Below, in pieces: positions 25,338-33,698 of a DNA stretch of 64,000 bases (position 1 is its first letter; each line of letters begins with the position of its first letter). This DNA comes from Microbispora sp. ZYX-F-249. Its GTDB lineage: Bacteria > Actinomycetota > Actinomycetes > Streptosporangiales > Streptosporangiaceae. The stretch lies in the NCBI RefSeq assembly GCF_039649665.1, contig NZ_JBDJAW010000013.1:1-64000 (forward strand). The letters run 5' to 3'. Below the pieces are notes generated by a model, which searched no databases, was not told where the DNA came from, and worked only from the letters and a program-made list of their open reading frames with translations. The translations under genes and the position numbers were made by a program.

Positions 25338-26555
25338 CTACGAAGCGGCGAGGATCTCCAGCGGCCGGTCGGGGTCGGCCAGCGCGTGGGACGTGACGGG
25401 CGTCCCTGCGCGTATCAGCCTCTTGATCGGCTCGACGACGTCCCAGACGTTGACGTTCATGCCGGCCAGGACGCGATCGCCCTTGAGCCAGAACGCGATG
25501 AACTTCCGGGCGGCGACGTCGCCCCGGAAGACCACCTGGTCGTAGCCGCCCGGCTCGACGTGGCCGACGTACTCCATGCCGAGGTCGTACTGGTCGGTGT
25601 AGAAGTAGGGCAGCTCCTCGTAGACCGCGTCCCGGCCCAGCATGGCGGCGGCGGCGACGGCGGGCTGTTTGAGCGCGTTGGCCCAGTGTTCGACCCGTAC
25701 GTGCCTGCCCAGCAGAGGATGGTAGGCATTGGCGACGTCCCCGGCGGCGACGATGTCCGGGTCACCGGTCCGCAGGGTCGCGTCCACCACGACGCCGTTG
25801 TCCACGTGCAGCCCGGCGCGCAGGGCGAGCTCCACCTCGGGTTCGGCGCCGACGCCGACGAGGACGGCGTCGGCGGCGATCTCGCCGCCATCCCCCAGAC
25901 GTACGCCCGAGGGCGTGATCTCGCTGACGGTGACCCCCAGCCGGAGGTCGACGCCGTGGTCACGGTGCAGGCCGGCGAAGACCTGGGCGGCCTCGGGCCC
26001 GAGCACGCGCAGCAACGGCAGCCGCGCCGCCTCCAGCACCGTGACCGCGACGCCGGCCCGCCGGGCGGCCGCGGTGACCTCCAGCCCGATCCAGCCGGCC
26101 CCGATCACCGCCATCCGGGACACGCTCCCGAGGACGTCCCTGAGCGACTCGCAGTCCTCGATCCGGCGCAGGTAGCGCACGTGCGGCGCCCGCGCGCCGG
26201 GGATCGGCGGCCTTCGCGGGCGGGCCCCGGTGGCCAGCAGCAGCTTGTCGTACTCGATCGCGCCGCCGTCGGCCAGTTCGACGCGGTGGGCGCCGCGGTC
26301 GAGGCCGGTCGCGGCCACGCCGAGCAGCACCTCGACGTCGTGCTCGGCGTACCAGCCGTCCTGATGGACGAAGACGCCGGCACGGTCGGTCGAGCCCGTC
26401 AGGCAGCCCTTGGACAGCGGGGGCCGTTCATAGGGCCGGTGCGGCTCGGCGCCGATCAGCGTGATGCGCCCGTCGAATCCCTGCTCGCGCAGGGCCTCGG
26501 CGGCCTTGGCTCCGGCCAGGCCGGCTCCGACGATCACGAACCTCTGCTGTGTCAC
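25338..26555 (-). CDS. FAD-dependent NAD(P)H:ferredoxin/rubredoxin-type reductase
   Basis: The 405-residue two-dinucleotide-binding flavoprotein has FVIVGAGLAGAKAAEAL for FAD near the N-terminus, MAVIGAGWIGLEVTAAA for NAD(P)H near residue 150, and VAAGDVANAYHPLLG for FAD. The C-terminal domain resembles reductases of oxygenase systems. GTG 26555 follows AAGGAG. A further upstream GTG (26579) would overlap folE. It is the last gene of a four-gene operon with folE and two membrane proteins. Its electron acceptor is not identified here. Confidence 0.88.
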   Translation of the reverse strand: MTQQRFVIVGAGLAGAKAAEALREQGFDGRITLIGAEPHRPYERPPLSKGCLTGSTDRAGVFVHQDGWYAEHDVEVLLGVAATGLDRGAHRVELADGGAIEYDKLLLATGARPRRPPIPGARAPHVRYLRRIEDCESLRDVLGSVSRMAVIGAGWIGLEVTAAARRAGVAVTVLEAARLPLLRVLGPEAAQVFAGLHRDHGVDLRLGVTVSEITPSGVRLGDGGEIAADAVLVGVGAEPEVELALRAGLHVDNGVVVDATLRTGDPDIVAAGDVANAYHPLLGRHVRVEHWANALKQPAVAAAAMLGRDAVYEELPYFYTDQYDLGMEYVGHVEPGGYDQVVFRGDVAARKFIAFWLKGDRVLAGMNVNVWDVVEPIKRLIRAGTPVTSHALADPDRPLEILAAS

Positions 26556-26571
26556 GGCGATGGTCTCCTTT

Positions 26572-27171
26572 TCAGGCACGGGTGCCGGTGAGGGCGAAGA
26601 ACTCCTGACGGGATCGGGCGTCCTCCCGCAGGATGCCCAGCAGGGTCGAGGTGACGGTGGTCGAGCCGACGGCCCGTACCCCTCGCAGGGTCATGCAGGT
26701 GTGCTCGGCCTCGATCACGACGCCGACCCCCGCGGGTCGCAACCGGTCGGCGAGCCAGTCGGCCACCTGTTTCGTGAGCCGTTCCTGCACCTGCGGCCGG
26801 CGGGCGAAGTGCTCGACGACGCGGGCCAGCTTGGACAGCCCGAGGATGCGGTCGCCGGGGAGATAGCCGACATGGGCGACTCCGGCGAAGGGCAGCAGGT
26901 GATGTTCGCAGACCGAGCGGACCGGGATCGCCCGGGCCAGCACGAGTTCGTCGTAGCACTCCTCGTTGGGGAAGGTGGTGAGGTCGAACGGGCGTGGCGT
27001 GAACAGCTCGGCATACGCCTTCACCATCCGCGCCGGAGTCTCCCGCAGGCTCTCGGAGTCCGTCGAGATGCCCAGCGCCTCAAGGAACTGGCCGGCCGCG
27101 CGCTCGGCGGCGGCCAGGTCCACACCGTCGCGCGGCTCGGCGATCACCCTCAGGGCACTACCGGTACGCAT
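26572..27171 (-). CDS. folE: GTP cyclohydrolase I
   Basis: The 199-residue enzyme converts GTP to dihydroneopterin triphosphate. Zinc and catalytic residues are visible in SVCEHHLLPFAGVAHVGY and EAEHTCMTLRGV, and QERLTKQVADWL is present. It sits in a redox-looking operon rather than with folate genes, so it may be a second, stress- or cofactor-dedicated copy. Its ATG lies 1 nt after the upstream membrane-protein stop. Confidence 0.93.
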   Translation of the reverse strand: MRTGSALRVIAEPRDGVDLAAAERAAGQFLEALGISTDSESLRETPARMVKAYAELFTPRPFDLTTFPNEECYDELVLARAIPVRSVCEHHLLPFAGVAHVGYLPGDRILGLSKLARVVEHFARRPQVQERLTKQVADWLADRLRPAGVGVVIEAEHTCMTLRGVRAVGSTTVTSTLLGILREDARSRQEFFALTGTRA

Positions 27172-27172
27172 C

Positions 27173-27601
27173 TCAGCCGCCGCTCACGCCGAGCGCGGTC
27201 AGCAGCACCAGCACGACGGTGGCCACCGCCAGCAGCCCGTGGCCGGCCACGATCACGACCGGGAAGTGCCGCTCGGGCGGTCCCGCCGTGCCGGTGGCGC
27301 CGGGCCCGCCGGCCACCGCCGTACGGGCGCGGTAGGCGGGGATCCACCGGGCGAACATCGCGAAGCCCAGCAGCGCGACCGGAACCAGCAGGACCAGCGC
27401 GACCCACGCCAGGGCGGCGAGGCCGGCGAACAGGTAGACGATCCACACCACCAGCCCGGCGGCGGCCAGCGCGAAGTGGCCGAAGATCAGCCCCGGTGAG
27501 AAGCGGCTGGTGCGCCGGCCGCCTCTGGCGATCCAGGTGCCCAGCATCACGAAGCCGCCCACCGCGGTGAGCAGCCACGTGACCAGTGCCGCGATACCCA
27601 T
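27173..27601 (-). CDS. Four-helix membrane protein of unknown function
   Basis: The 142-residue protein has about four hydrophobic segments (roughly 4-24, 38-60, 64-84 and 112-136) and a short basic loop. No known motif is recognised. ATG 27601 follows AGGAGG at good spacing. It lies between a DUF2231 membrane protein gene (33 nt upstream) and folE (1 nt downstream) in the same operon. This suggests a membrane redox or quinone-linked role, by context only. Confidence 0.8.
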   Translation of the reverse strand: MGIAALVTWLLTAVGGFVMLGTWIARGGRRTSRFSPGLIFGHFALAAAGLVVWIVYLFAGLAALAWVALVLLVPVALLGFAMFARWIPAYRARTAVAGGPGATGTAGPPERHFPVVIVAGHGLLAVATVVLVLLTALGVSGG

Positions 27602-27633
27602 GACGAGTTCTCCTCCTGTAGGTGGAATGAAGG

Positions 27634-28179
27634 TCAGCGCCGGAAACCGTCGGCCTGGGTGACCTCGTCGGCCACCCGTACGCCGTAGCGATAGGCGAGC
27701 TTGCCGCCCAGATAGCCGGAGACCACGAGCAGCGCCAGGCTGCCCGCCGAGAGCAGCAGCGGGCCGAGCGCGACCGGGCCGCCGGTCGCTGTGCCGGTCC
27801 CTGTGCCGGCCGTGCCGACCGATGTGCCCGCCTGACGCCACAGGAAGCCGGCGGCGTACGCGGCGGTGATCACGAGGTTCAGCCCCATGTGGAGCAGACC
27901 CGTGCGGAACGCCGGGGTGCCCGCCGGGATGGCGAACAGGTCGAGGAACCCGGCCATCGCCGCGGCCAGCGCGCCGAGCACGCCGATGGCGATCAGCCAT
28001 TTCGAGCCCTCGGCCAGGAACCCCGGATCGGCAGCGAACCGGGACACCAGGTCGAAGACCATGCTCGCCACCCATGCCCCGATGGGCAGGGCGACCAGCA
28101 TCGGGTGGAACGGATGGCCGTACGGCCCGGCCAGCATCGCGCTCACCGGTTGTTTCGCCTCGTGCAGCCCACCGGTCAT
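27634..28179 (-). CDS. DUF2231-type membrane protein
   Basis: The 181-residue protein has four hydrophobic segments and the family hallmark near the start, GPYGHPFHPMLVALPIGAW, followed by FLDLFAIPAGTPA. The His residues in the first helix and the later GLLHMGLN resemble haem-ligand arrangements in DUF2231 proteins. Function is not established. ATG 28179 follows GGAGG. It is the first gene of the operon and is divergent from a cysteine-rich regulator. Confidence 0.82.
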   Translation of the reverse strand: MTGGLHEAKQPVSAMLAGPYGHPFHPMLVALPIGAWVASMVFDLVSRFAADPGFLAEGSKWLIAIGVLGALAAAMAGFLDLFAIPAGTPAFRTGLLHMGLNLVITAAYAAGFLWRQAGTSVGTAGTGTGTATGGPVALGPLLLSAGSLALLVVSGYLGGKLAYRYGVRVADEVTQADGFRR

Positions 28180-28206
28180 CGGGACCTCCGCGTGTGACGT
28201 ATTACG

Positions 28207-28220
28207 CCAATGAATGTTGG
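28207..28220. promoter_or_regulatory. Candidate operator CCAA-N6-TTGG between divergent genes
   Basis: CCAATGAATGTTGG is an inverted repeat in the 126-bp gap between the DUF2231-folE operon and the cysteine-rich regulator. It lies close to a TAATAC -10-like sequence for the operon. Binding by the adjacent regulator is an inference from position. Confidence 0.35.
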
Positions 28221-28305
28221 TCTTATTCGAGCGGGCGGTCAAGATGTTCGCGTACATCGGGGGGTTATGGTTTTCGACCGTGGCGGCAGGCGTTATCGTG
28301 GCGGG

Positions 28306-28995
28306 GTGACGACGGATCCCGCGATCAGTGCGGTGGCCGCGCTGGACGACGCGCTGCGGCAGGGCATGTACGCCTACATCCGCAGGATGCGCCGCCCGGT
28401 GACCCGGGACGAGGCCGCCGCCTCGGTCGGGATCTCCCGCAAGCTGGCCGCCTTCCATCTGGACAAACTGGTCGACGCCGGCCTGCTGCGCGCCCGCTAC
28501 GAGGCCGTCGGCGGCATCCGCAAGGTCGGCCGCACCCCGAAGGTCTACGAACCCACCGAGACCGACATCCGCGTCACCATCCCCGAGCGCCGCCACGAGG
28601 TGCTGGCCGACATCCTCATGGACGCCGTTCTCGCGGAGGGCGAAGGGGAGAGCGCCCGCCAGGCGGCGGTCCGGGTCGCGGGCCGGCGCGGCGCGGAGAT
28701 CGGCGCTGCGGAACGCGCCCGGGCCAAGCCCGGCCGCCTCGGCGCGGAACGCGCCCTCACCCTGCTCGAAGGCCTGCTCGCGCGGCACGGCTTCGAGCCC
28801 GGCCGTGAGTCCCCCACCTGCGTACGGCTGCGCAACTGCCCGTTCCATCCGCTGGCGGCGCGCGCCCCCGACCTGGTCTGCGGGGTCAACCACGCCTTCC
28901 TCGACGGCATGCTCACCGGACTGGAGGCCTCCAGGGTGCGGGCCGTCCTGGTGCCGCGGCCGGGGGAGTGCTGCGTCGAACTGCGCTCCTCCTGA
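28306..28995 (+). CDS. Helix-turn-helix regulator with C-terminal cysteine cluster (SufR-like)
   Basis: The 229-residue protein has an N-terminal winged helix (DEAAASVGISRKLAAFHLDK, followed by LVDAGLL) and a C-terminal domain with Cys 172, 178, 192, 222 and 223 in the pattern NCPFH...LVCGVN...GECC. This resembles SufR-type regulators, which hold an Fe-S cluster, so redox or Fe-S sensing is likely but not proven. GTG 28306 is taken as the start because the product then matches the family length. It is divergent from the DUF2231-folE-reductase operon, the likely target. Confidence 0.82.
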   Translation: MTTDPAISAVAALDDALRQGMYAYIRRMRRPVTRDEAAASVGISRKLAAFHLDKLVDAGLLRARYEAVGGIRKVGRTPKVYEPTETDIRVTIPERRHEVLADILMDAVLAEGEGESARQAAVRVAGRRGAEIGAAERARAKPGRLGAERALTLLEGLLARHGFEPGRESPTCVRLRNCPFHPLAARAPDLVCGVNHAFLDGMLTGLEASRVRAVLVPRPGECCVELRSS

Positions 28996-29173
28996 GGCGG
29001 TCTTCCCGCTGGGAGTGCGGACGGCTCACGTGGCGGCGTCGCCGGCTTCACCCGCCCCCGCCGTCCGCGTTCCGCTGCCGACGGGGGCTCGTAGATCCTT
29101 TGCCTGATCGGCAGTCGTCCGATCACCCTCCGCGCTAGGGTCGTCACGTTTCGCATCCATCCATGGAGGACAC

Positions 29174-30097
29174 GTGGCCGACACACAGCCAGTGATCTTC
29201 GTGGGCGGCCTGGGACGCAGCGGCAGCACCCTGCTCGAACGTCTCCTCGGCGAGGTGCCCGGCGTGGCGCCGCTCGGCGAGGTCGTCCACCTGTGGGACC
29301 GCGGCGTACGCGCCGACGAGCCCTGCGGCTGCGGGCAGCGGTTCTCCCAGTGCCCGTTCTGGACGAAGGTGGGCACCCGCGCGTTCGGGCAGTGGCGGCA
29401 GAGCCAGGCGGGCTGGCTGCCCGGCCTGCGCGCCCGCGTCGACCGGACCCGCCGCCTGCCCGTCCTCGCCATCGGGCTCGCGAGCCGCGAGGCCGAGCTG
29501 GCTGAGTACGTCCGGTCGTACTCCCGCATCTACACGGCGGCGGCCGAGATCGCCGACGCCCGGGTCGTCGTCGACTCCAGCAAGCACGCCTCCCTGGCGT
29601 ACTGCCTGGCCGCGATCATGGAGCTGCGGGTCGTGCAGGTGGTGCGCGACCCCCGCGCGGTGGCCGCGTCGTGGCGGCGCAGGGTGCGCAGGCCCGAGGA
29701 CGGGCGGCCGATGACCCGCTGGACGCCCGCGCGCACCGCCGTCCACTGGCTGGCCCAGAACCTCGCCTTCGAGGTGCTGCGCCGCAAGGGCGTGCAGGTC
29801 GTCCGGGTGCGTCACGAGGACCTGGCGCGCGACCCCCGCGCGACCCTGGCACGCCTGGCCGCGCGGCTCGGCCTCCCGGACGACGGCCTCGCCTTCCTGG
29901 ACGACCGCGAGGCGCTGCTCGGCGTCGCGCACACCGTCTCCGGCAACCCGATGCGCTTCTCCGTGGGCCCGGTCGAGATACGGAACCGTCCGGCGCCCCT
30001 GCCGCGCCCCCAGCGGTGGCTCGTCACCGCGCTCACCCTTCCACTTCTCCTCTTCTACGGTTACGGTCTCGCCTACCGACGGGGAGCCGGACGTTGA
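29174..30097 (+). CDS. Sulfotransferase family protein
   Basis: The 307-residue PAPS-dependent sulfotransferase-fold protein has the 5'-phosphosulfate loop VGGLGRSGSTLLERLL near the N-terminus and the 3'-phosphate site VVDSSKHAS...VVRDPRAVAASW. A CGCGQRFSQCPFW cysteine patch occurs near residue 50. GTG 29174 follows GGAGGA. The GT2 and WecG/TagA genes overlap downstream in one operon, which suggests sulfation of a glycan. The acceptor is unknown. Confidence 0.88.
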   Translation: MADTQPVIFVGGLGRSGSTLLERLLGEVPGVAPLGEVVHLWDRGVRADEPCGCGQRFSQCPFWTKVGTRAFGQWRQSQAGWLPGLRARVDRTRRLPVLAIGLASREAELAEYVRSYSRIYTAAAEIADARVVVDSSKHASLAYCLAAIMELRVVQVVRDPRAVAASWRRRVRRPEDGRPMTRWTPARTAVHWLAQNLAFEVLRRKGVQVVRVRHEDLARDPRATLARLAARLGLPDDGLAFLDDREALLGVAHTVSGNPMRFSVGPVEIRNRPAPLPRPQRWLVTALTLPLLLFYGYGLAYRRGAGR

Positions 30098-31062
30098 GGC
30101 CGTCCGTCGGCGTCGTCATCCCCACCCGCGGCGACCGGCCCGGCCCGCTCCTGGCCGCGCTGACCGGGGTGCTCGCCCAGGACTACGCCGGCCGGGTCGA
30201 GGTGGTGGTCGTGGCCGACGGCGTCCCCGCCTTCCTCGTCGCCCGGCAGGTGTCGGCGGCCGACGCCGGGGCTCATTCGGGGGCTCATTCGGGGGCTCAT
30301 TCGGGGGCCGGCCCGGATGACGCCGGAGCGGCCCGGAGCGTCCGCGTGCTGGGCAACCGGAGCGCTCGCGGCCTGCCGGGCGCGCGCAACACGGGGATCT
30401 CCGCACTCGGCACGGAGCTGGTCGCCTTCTGCGACGACGACGACCTCTGGCTGCCCGGCAAGCTGGCCGCCCAGGTCGCCGCGCTGGCGGAGGAGCCCGC
30501 CGCGGGTTTCGCGAGCTGCGCCGTCGAGGTCGAGTACGGCGACCGCCGGGTGCCGCGGCTGGCCGGCACGGGCAGGGTCACCCACCGGCACCTCACCCGT
30601 TCGCGCATGATGATGGTGCACTCCTCGACGTTCCTGTTCCGCCGGGGCTGGACCTGGGTGGACGAGAGCGCCCCGGGCGGTCAGAACGAGGACTGGGATC
30701 TCGCGCTGCGGGCCGCCTGGCGGCATCCGATCGTCCACGTCGACCGGCCGCTCGTGCGGGTGCGCTGGGGCTCCTCGCACTACGCGGGGCGGTGGGCCGA
30801 CCGGATCGCGGGCCTGGAGTGGATGCTCGCGCGGCATCCCGGGCTGGCCGCCGAGCCACGAGGCGCGGCGCGCGTCTACGGGCAGCTCGCCTTCTGCCAC
30901 GCCGCCCTCGGCCGGCGTCGCGAGGCCGCCCGCTGGTCGCTGCGCGCCTTCTCCGCGCGGCCGGGCGAGCCGCGCGCGGCGATGGCGCTGGCGGTCGCCG
31001 GAGGGCTGGTCAGCCCGCGTGCCGTGCTGCACGCCCTCCACCGCCGCGGCCACGGCATCTGA
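30094..31062 (+). CDS. Family 2 glycosyltransferase
   Basis: The 322-residue GT-A fold enzyme has SVGVVIPTRGDRPGPLLAAL at the N-terminus, a GLPGARNTGI block, the metal-binding FCDDDDLW, and the catalytic-base region QNEDWDLALR. The TTG start at 30094 overlaps the sulfotransferase stop (TTGA) and follows GGGGAG. It carries an in-frame GAHS repeat near residue 60, encoded by three 12-bp copies at 30268-30303, probably a flexible-loop expansion. Donor and acceptor are unknown. Confidence 0.87.
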   Translation: MRPSVGVVIPTRGDRPGPLLAALTGVLAQDYAGRVEVVVVADGVPAFLVARQVSAADAGAHSGAHSGAHSGAGPDDAGAARSVRVLGNRSARGLPGARNTGISALGTELVAFCDDDDLWLPGKLAAQVAALAEEPAAGFASCAVEVEYGDRRVPRLAGTGRVTHRHLTRSRMMMVHSSTFLFRRGWTWVDESAPGGQNEDWDLALRAAWRHPIVHVDRPLVRVRWGSSHYAGRWADRIAGLEWMLARHPGLAAEPRGAARVYGQLAFCHAALGRRREAARWSLRAFSARPGEPRAAMALAVAGGLVSPRAVLHALHRRGHGI

Positions 31063-31985
31063 TGACAGAGCCCGTGCTGGCCCGTCCGCCGTTCCCGTCG
31101 AGGACACCCCCCTTCCGTTCCGGAAACGCCTCCGGGGGCTCCGACCGCTCCCGGGACCTCCCGGGCGGGAGGCGAGCGGAGGAGGGCGCACGGGCGCGGG
31201 CCGAGATGCCTCGGGCCGGCCGGGTCGAAGTGGCGGGAGTGCGGCTCGACCCGCTCCCCGAGGCGCAGGTGGTGGCGCATGTCATGGACGCGCTGGAGCG
31301 CGGCGCGGGCGGTCACGTCGTCACGCCCAACGTGGACATCTGCCGCGCCGCCACCCGCGACCCCTCGCTGCGCGCGCTGATCGATGCGGCCGACCTCGCC
31401 GTGGCCGACGGCATGCCGCTGGTCTGGGCGTCGCGGTTGCTCGGCCGCCCGCTGCCGGAACGCGTCACCGGAGCCGATCTGATCTGGTCGCTGACCGCGG
31501 CGGCAGCGGATCGCGGTCTGCCCGTCTATCTCATCGGAGGGCCGCCGGGAGTCGCCGAGGCGGCGCGTGACGCGCTATGTGGGCGGTATCCGGGCCTGGT
31601 CGTGGCGGGCGTCCACGCCCCGCCGTACGGGTTCGAGACCAGCGCGGCGGCGATGGCGGAGGTGCGGGCGCGGCTCGTCGCCGCGCGGCCCTCCCTGGTC
31701 TTCGCCGGGCTCGGGTTCCCCCGGCAGGACCGGCTCATCGCGGCGCTCCGGAGCGAGTTGCCGGGCGCCTGGTTCGTGGGGTGCGGCGCGGCCATCGCGT
31801 TCGCCGCCGGATCGGTGCGCCGCGCGCCCGCGTGGATGGGCAACCACGGGCTGGAATGGCTTTACCGCCTGCTCGGCGAACCCCAGCGGCTCGCCCGCCG
31901 CTACCTCGTCGACGACCTGCCCTTCGCCCTCCGCCTCCTGACCGGCGCCCTGCTGCGCCGAGCCCTCCAGCCGCGAGAAGAGTGA
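31062..31985 (+). CDS. WecG/TagA/CpsF-type glycosyltransferase
   Basis: The 307-residue GT26 enzyme has VVTPNVDICRAA, the catalytic ADGMPLVWASRLLG block, YLIGGPPGVAE, and FAGLGFPRQD. The family adds ManNAc-type or similar sugars to polyprenyl-linked GlcNAc intermediates. It has about 60 extra, disordered-looking N-terminal residues. ATG 31062 overlaps the GT2 stop (TGATG). It completes the sulfotransferase-GT2-GT26 operon, consistent with assembly of a lipid-linked glycan. Confidence 0.9.
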   Translation: MTEPVLARPPFPSRTPPFRSGNASGGSDRSRDLPGGRRAEEGARARAEMPRAGRVEVAGVRLDPLPEAQVVAHVMDALERGAGGHVVTPNVDICRAATRDPSLRALIDAADLAVADGMPLVWASRLLGRPLPERVTGADLIWSLTAAAADRGLPVYLIGGPPGVAEAARDALCGRYPGLVVAGVHAPPYGFETSAAAMAEVRARLVAARPSLVFAGLGFPRQDRLIAALRSELPGAWFVGCGAAIAFAAGSVRRAPAWMGNHGLEWLYRLLGEPQRLARRYLVDDLPFALRLLTGALLRRALQPREE

Positions 31986-32035
31986 GCAGCTCTCCCGCGG
32001 TCGAGAGGTGGCACGGGAACCCGGAAGGGACGTAC

Positions 32036-33604
32036 TCAGGGCACACTTGCCGAACGAAAGTCGAAGATCGGCTGAGAGGGTCGGCCGATCGCGGCGAGGT
32101 AGCCCGTCACCGCCCGGACGTCGCCGGCGTCGGAGATCAGCCCGACGTGGCCGTCGGGGCGGATCAGCACCAGGGTGCGGTCGGACGCGTCGTAGGCGGC
32201 CGCGAGATGGCCTTCGGTGTCGGCGATATCGTCGGGTCCGGTCGGGTGCCCGACCACGTGGAGGGTCCTCAGGCCATGCTGAGCGACTTCGGCCGGGGTC
32301 GCGGGCCCGAAGGCCAGCAGGGTGAATCGTCCGCCGCGGGTCAGGTCGAACAGGCGGCGTTCGCCCTCGACCGTCGCCAGCTTCGTCGCGTCGGGGGCGC
32401 GGTCGCCGGCGCGGAGCGCCGCCGCGTCGTCGCGGTCGTCGCGTGCGAGGGCGGAGCCGCGGTATCCCACGTCGAGTTGGATCGTGCTCGCGTCGCGGCG
32501 GGTCGGGGCGGCCTGGATCTCGAGCGCCTGCTTGAGGCGTGCGTTCGAGAGGGCGAGCACGTGGGTTGCGACAGGCCGGCGCTCGGCTTCGTAACTGTCG
32601 AGCAGTTCGAACGCAGCGCCGTCGTTCGCGACCGCGGCGAGCTTCCAACCGAGGTTGTGCGCGTCCTGGATGCCGGTGTTCATGCCTTGTCCGCCTGCAG
32701 GCGAATGAACGTGCGCCGCGTCGCCGGCGAGGAACACGTTCCCTTCGCGATAGCGGTCGGCGAGACGGATGTTGGCGCGCCAGAGCGACGACCACTGGGG
32801 TTCGTGGAGGCGGATGTCGGTGCGACCAGTACGCCGCTCCAGGATCGCCCGCAGGTGCGCGAGGCCGAGCCCGGGATCCTGACCGGGCGCGATGCCGGCC
32901 GCATATTGGAACAGGCCGGTCGAGGGCAGCGGGCAGAGGCTGAGGAGGCCTTCCGGATGCTGCCATGCGTGCCAGGCGTCGCGATCAAGGCCGTCGACCG
33001 GGAGATCGGCGACGATCATTCGCACGTCCTCAAGCGTCTCGCCGACGAACGGGATGCCGGCCTGTTTGCGGACGACGCTGTGGCCGCCGTCGCAGCCGAC
33101 CAGCCACCGTGTCCTGACGGTCTCGGCCATGCCGCCCGCGACGACCTCCGCGGTCACGACGTCATCCGACTGGTCGAAACCGACCAGCACCGTCCCGAAC
33201 TCGACCGCGCCGCCGAGCTCCGACAGCCGCACCCGAAGCGCTTCCTCGACCCGCCATTGAGGCGTGATCAGGCTCGCCGCGTACGGGATGTCGGGACGGT
33301 TCGTCAGCGATTTCGGTACGGCGCCGCCGCGCGTCACCCGGCCGTCGGGCGCGGTCGCGTGCATGGGCATCGCCATCCACCCGTTTGCGAGCACGCGGTC
33401 GACGATCCCGAGGTCCTCGAACACCTCGAGAGAGCGCGGCTGGACGCCCTTGCCGCGCGAGCCGGGCCGCGGCCCCGGGGCGGCGTCTATGAGGCGGAAG
33501 GGGACCCCACTGCGGGCGAGCTCGCACGCCAGGGTCAGCCCCGTCGGGCCGGCCCCGACTATCAGCACCGTCGGCGTGTCCTGCACTCGCGGGTTCGTCG
33601 TCAT
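32036..33604 (-). CDS. FAD-dependent aromatic hydroxylase / monooxygenase
   Basis: The 522-residue class A flavoprotein monooxygenase has VLIVGAGPTGLTLACELARS for FAD, VGCDGGHSVVRKQ in the middle, FLAGDAAHVHSPAGGQGMN near residue 280, and a C-terminal thioredoxin-like domain as in PheA/MhpA-like enzymes. ATG 33604 matches the family start. TTG 33631 would extend into the operator. Divergent from a TetR gene with two shared operators, it probably detoxifies an aromatic or antibiotic that the TetR senses. Confidence 0.88.
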   Translation of the reverse strand: MTTNPRVQDTPTVLIVGAGPTGLTLACELARSGVPFRLIDAAPGPRPGSRGKGVQPRSLEVFEDLGIVDRVLANGWMAMPMHATAPDGRVTRGGAVPKSLTNRPDIPYAASLITPQWRVEEALRVRLSELGGAVEFGTVLVGFDQSDDVVTAEVVAGGMAETVRTRWLVGCDGGHSVVRKQAGIPFVGETLEDVRMIVADLPVDGLDRDAWHAWQHPEGLLSLCPLPSTGLFQYAAGIAPGQDPGLGLAHLRAILERRTGRTDIRLHEPQWSSLWRANIRLADRYREGNVFLAGDAAHVHSPAGGQGMNTGIQDAHNLGWKLAAVANDGAAFELLDSYEAERRPVATHVLALSNARLKQALEIQAAPTRRDASTIQLDVGYRGSALARDDRDDAAALRAGDRAPDATKLATVEGERRLFDLTRGGRFTLLAFGPATPAEVAQHGLRTLHVVGHPTGPDDIADTEGHLAAAYDASDRTLVLIRPDGHVGLISDAGDVRAVTGYLAAIGRPSQPIFDFRSASVP

Positions 33605-33630
33605 CGGCTCGGCCACCGCATCCTCACGCA

Positions 33631-33690
33631 AGAAAGGAATCTCTTTCTATCTCACGGTAGGGATGGTTGTGGAGAAAGGCAAGCCTTTCT
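33631..33690. promoter_or_regulatory. Two TetR operators between monooxygenase and TetR genes
   Basis: AGAAAGGCAAGCCTTTCT (33673-33690) is a perfect palindrome with 8-bp arms. AGAAAGGAATCTCTTTCT (33631-33648) keeps the outer AGAAAG/CTTTCT arms. The centres are 42 bp apart, about four helical turns. Each lies next to one of the two divergent starts. Confidence 0.75.
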
Positions 33691-33698
33691 ATCGTTGG

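Noticed and set aside
20812-31985. Polyketide or non-ribosomal peptide cluster
   Set aside because: No ketosynthase, adenylation, carrier-protein or terpene-synthase genes are present. The genes are for glycan and sulfur metabolism.
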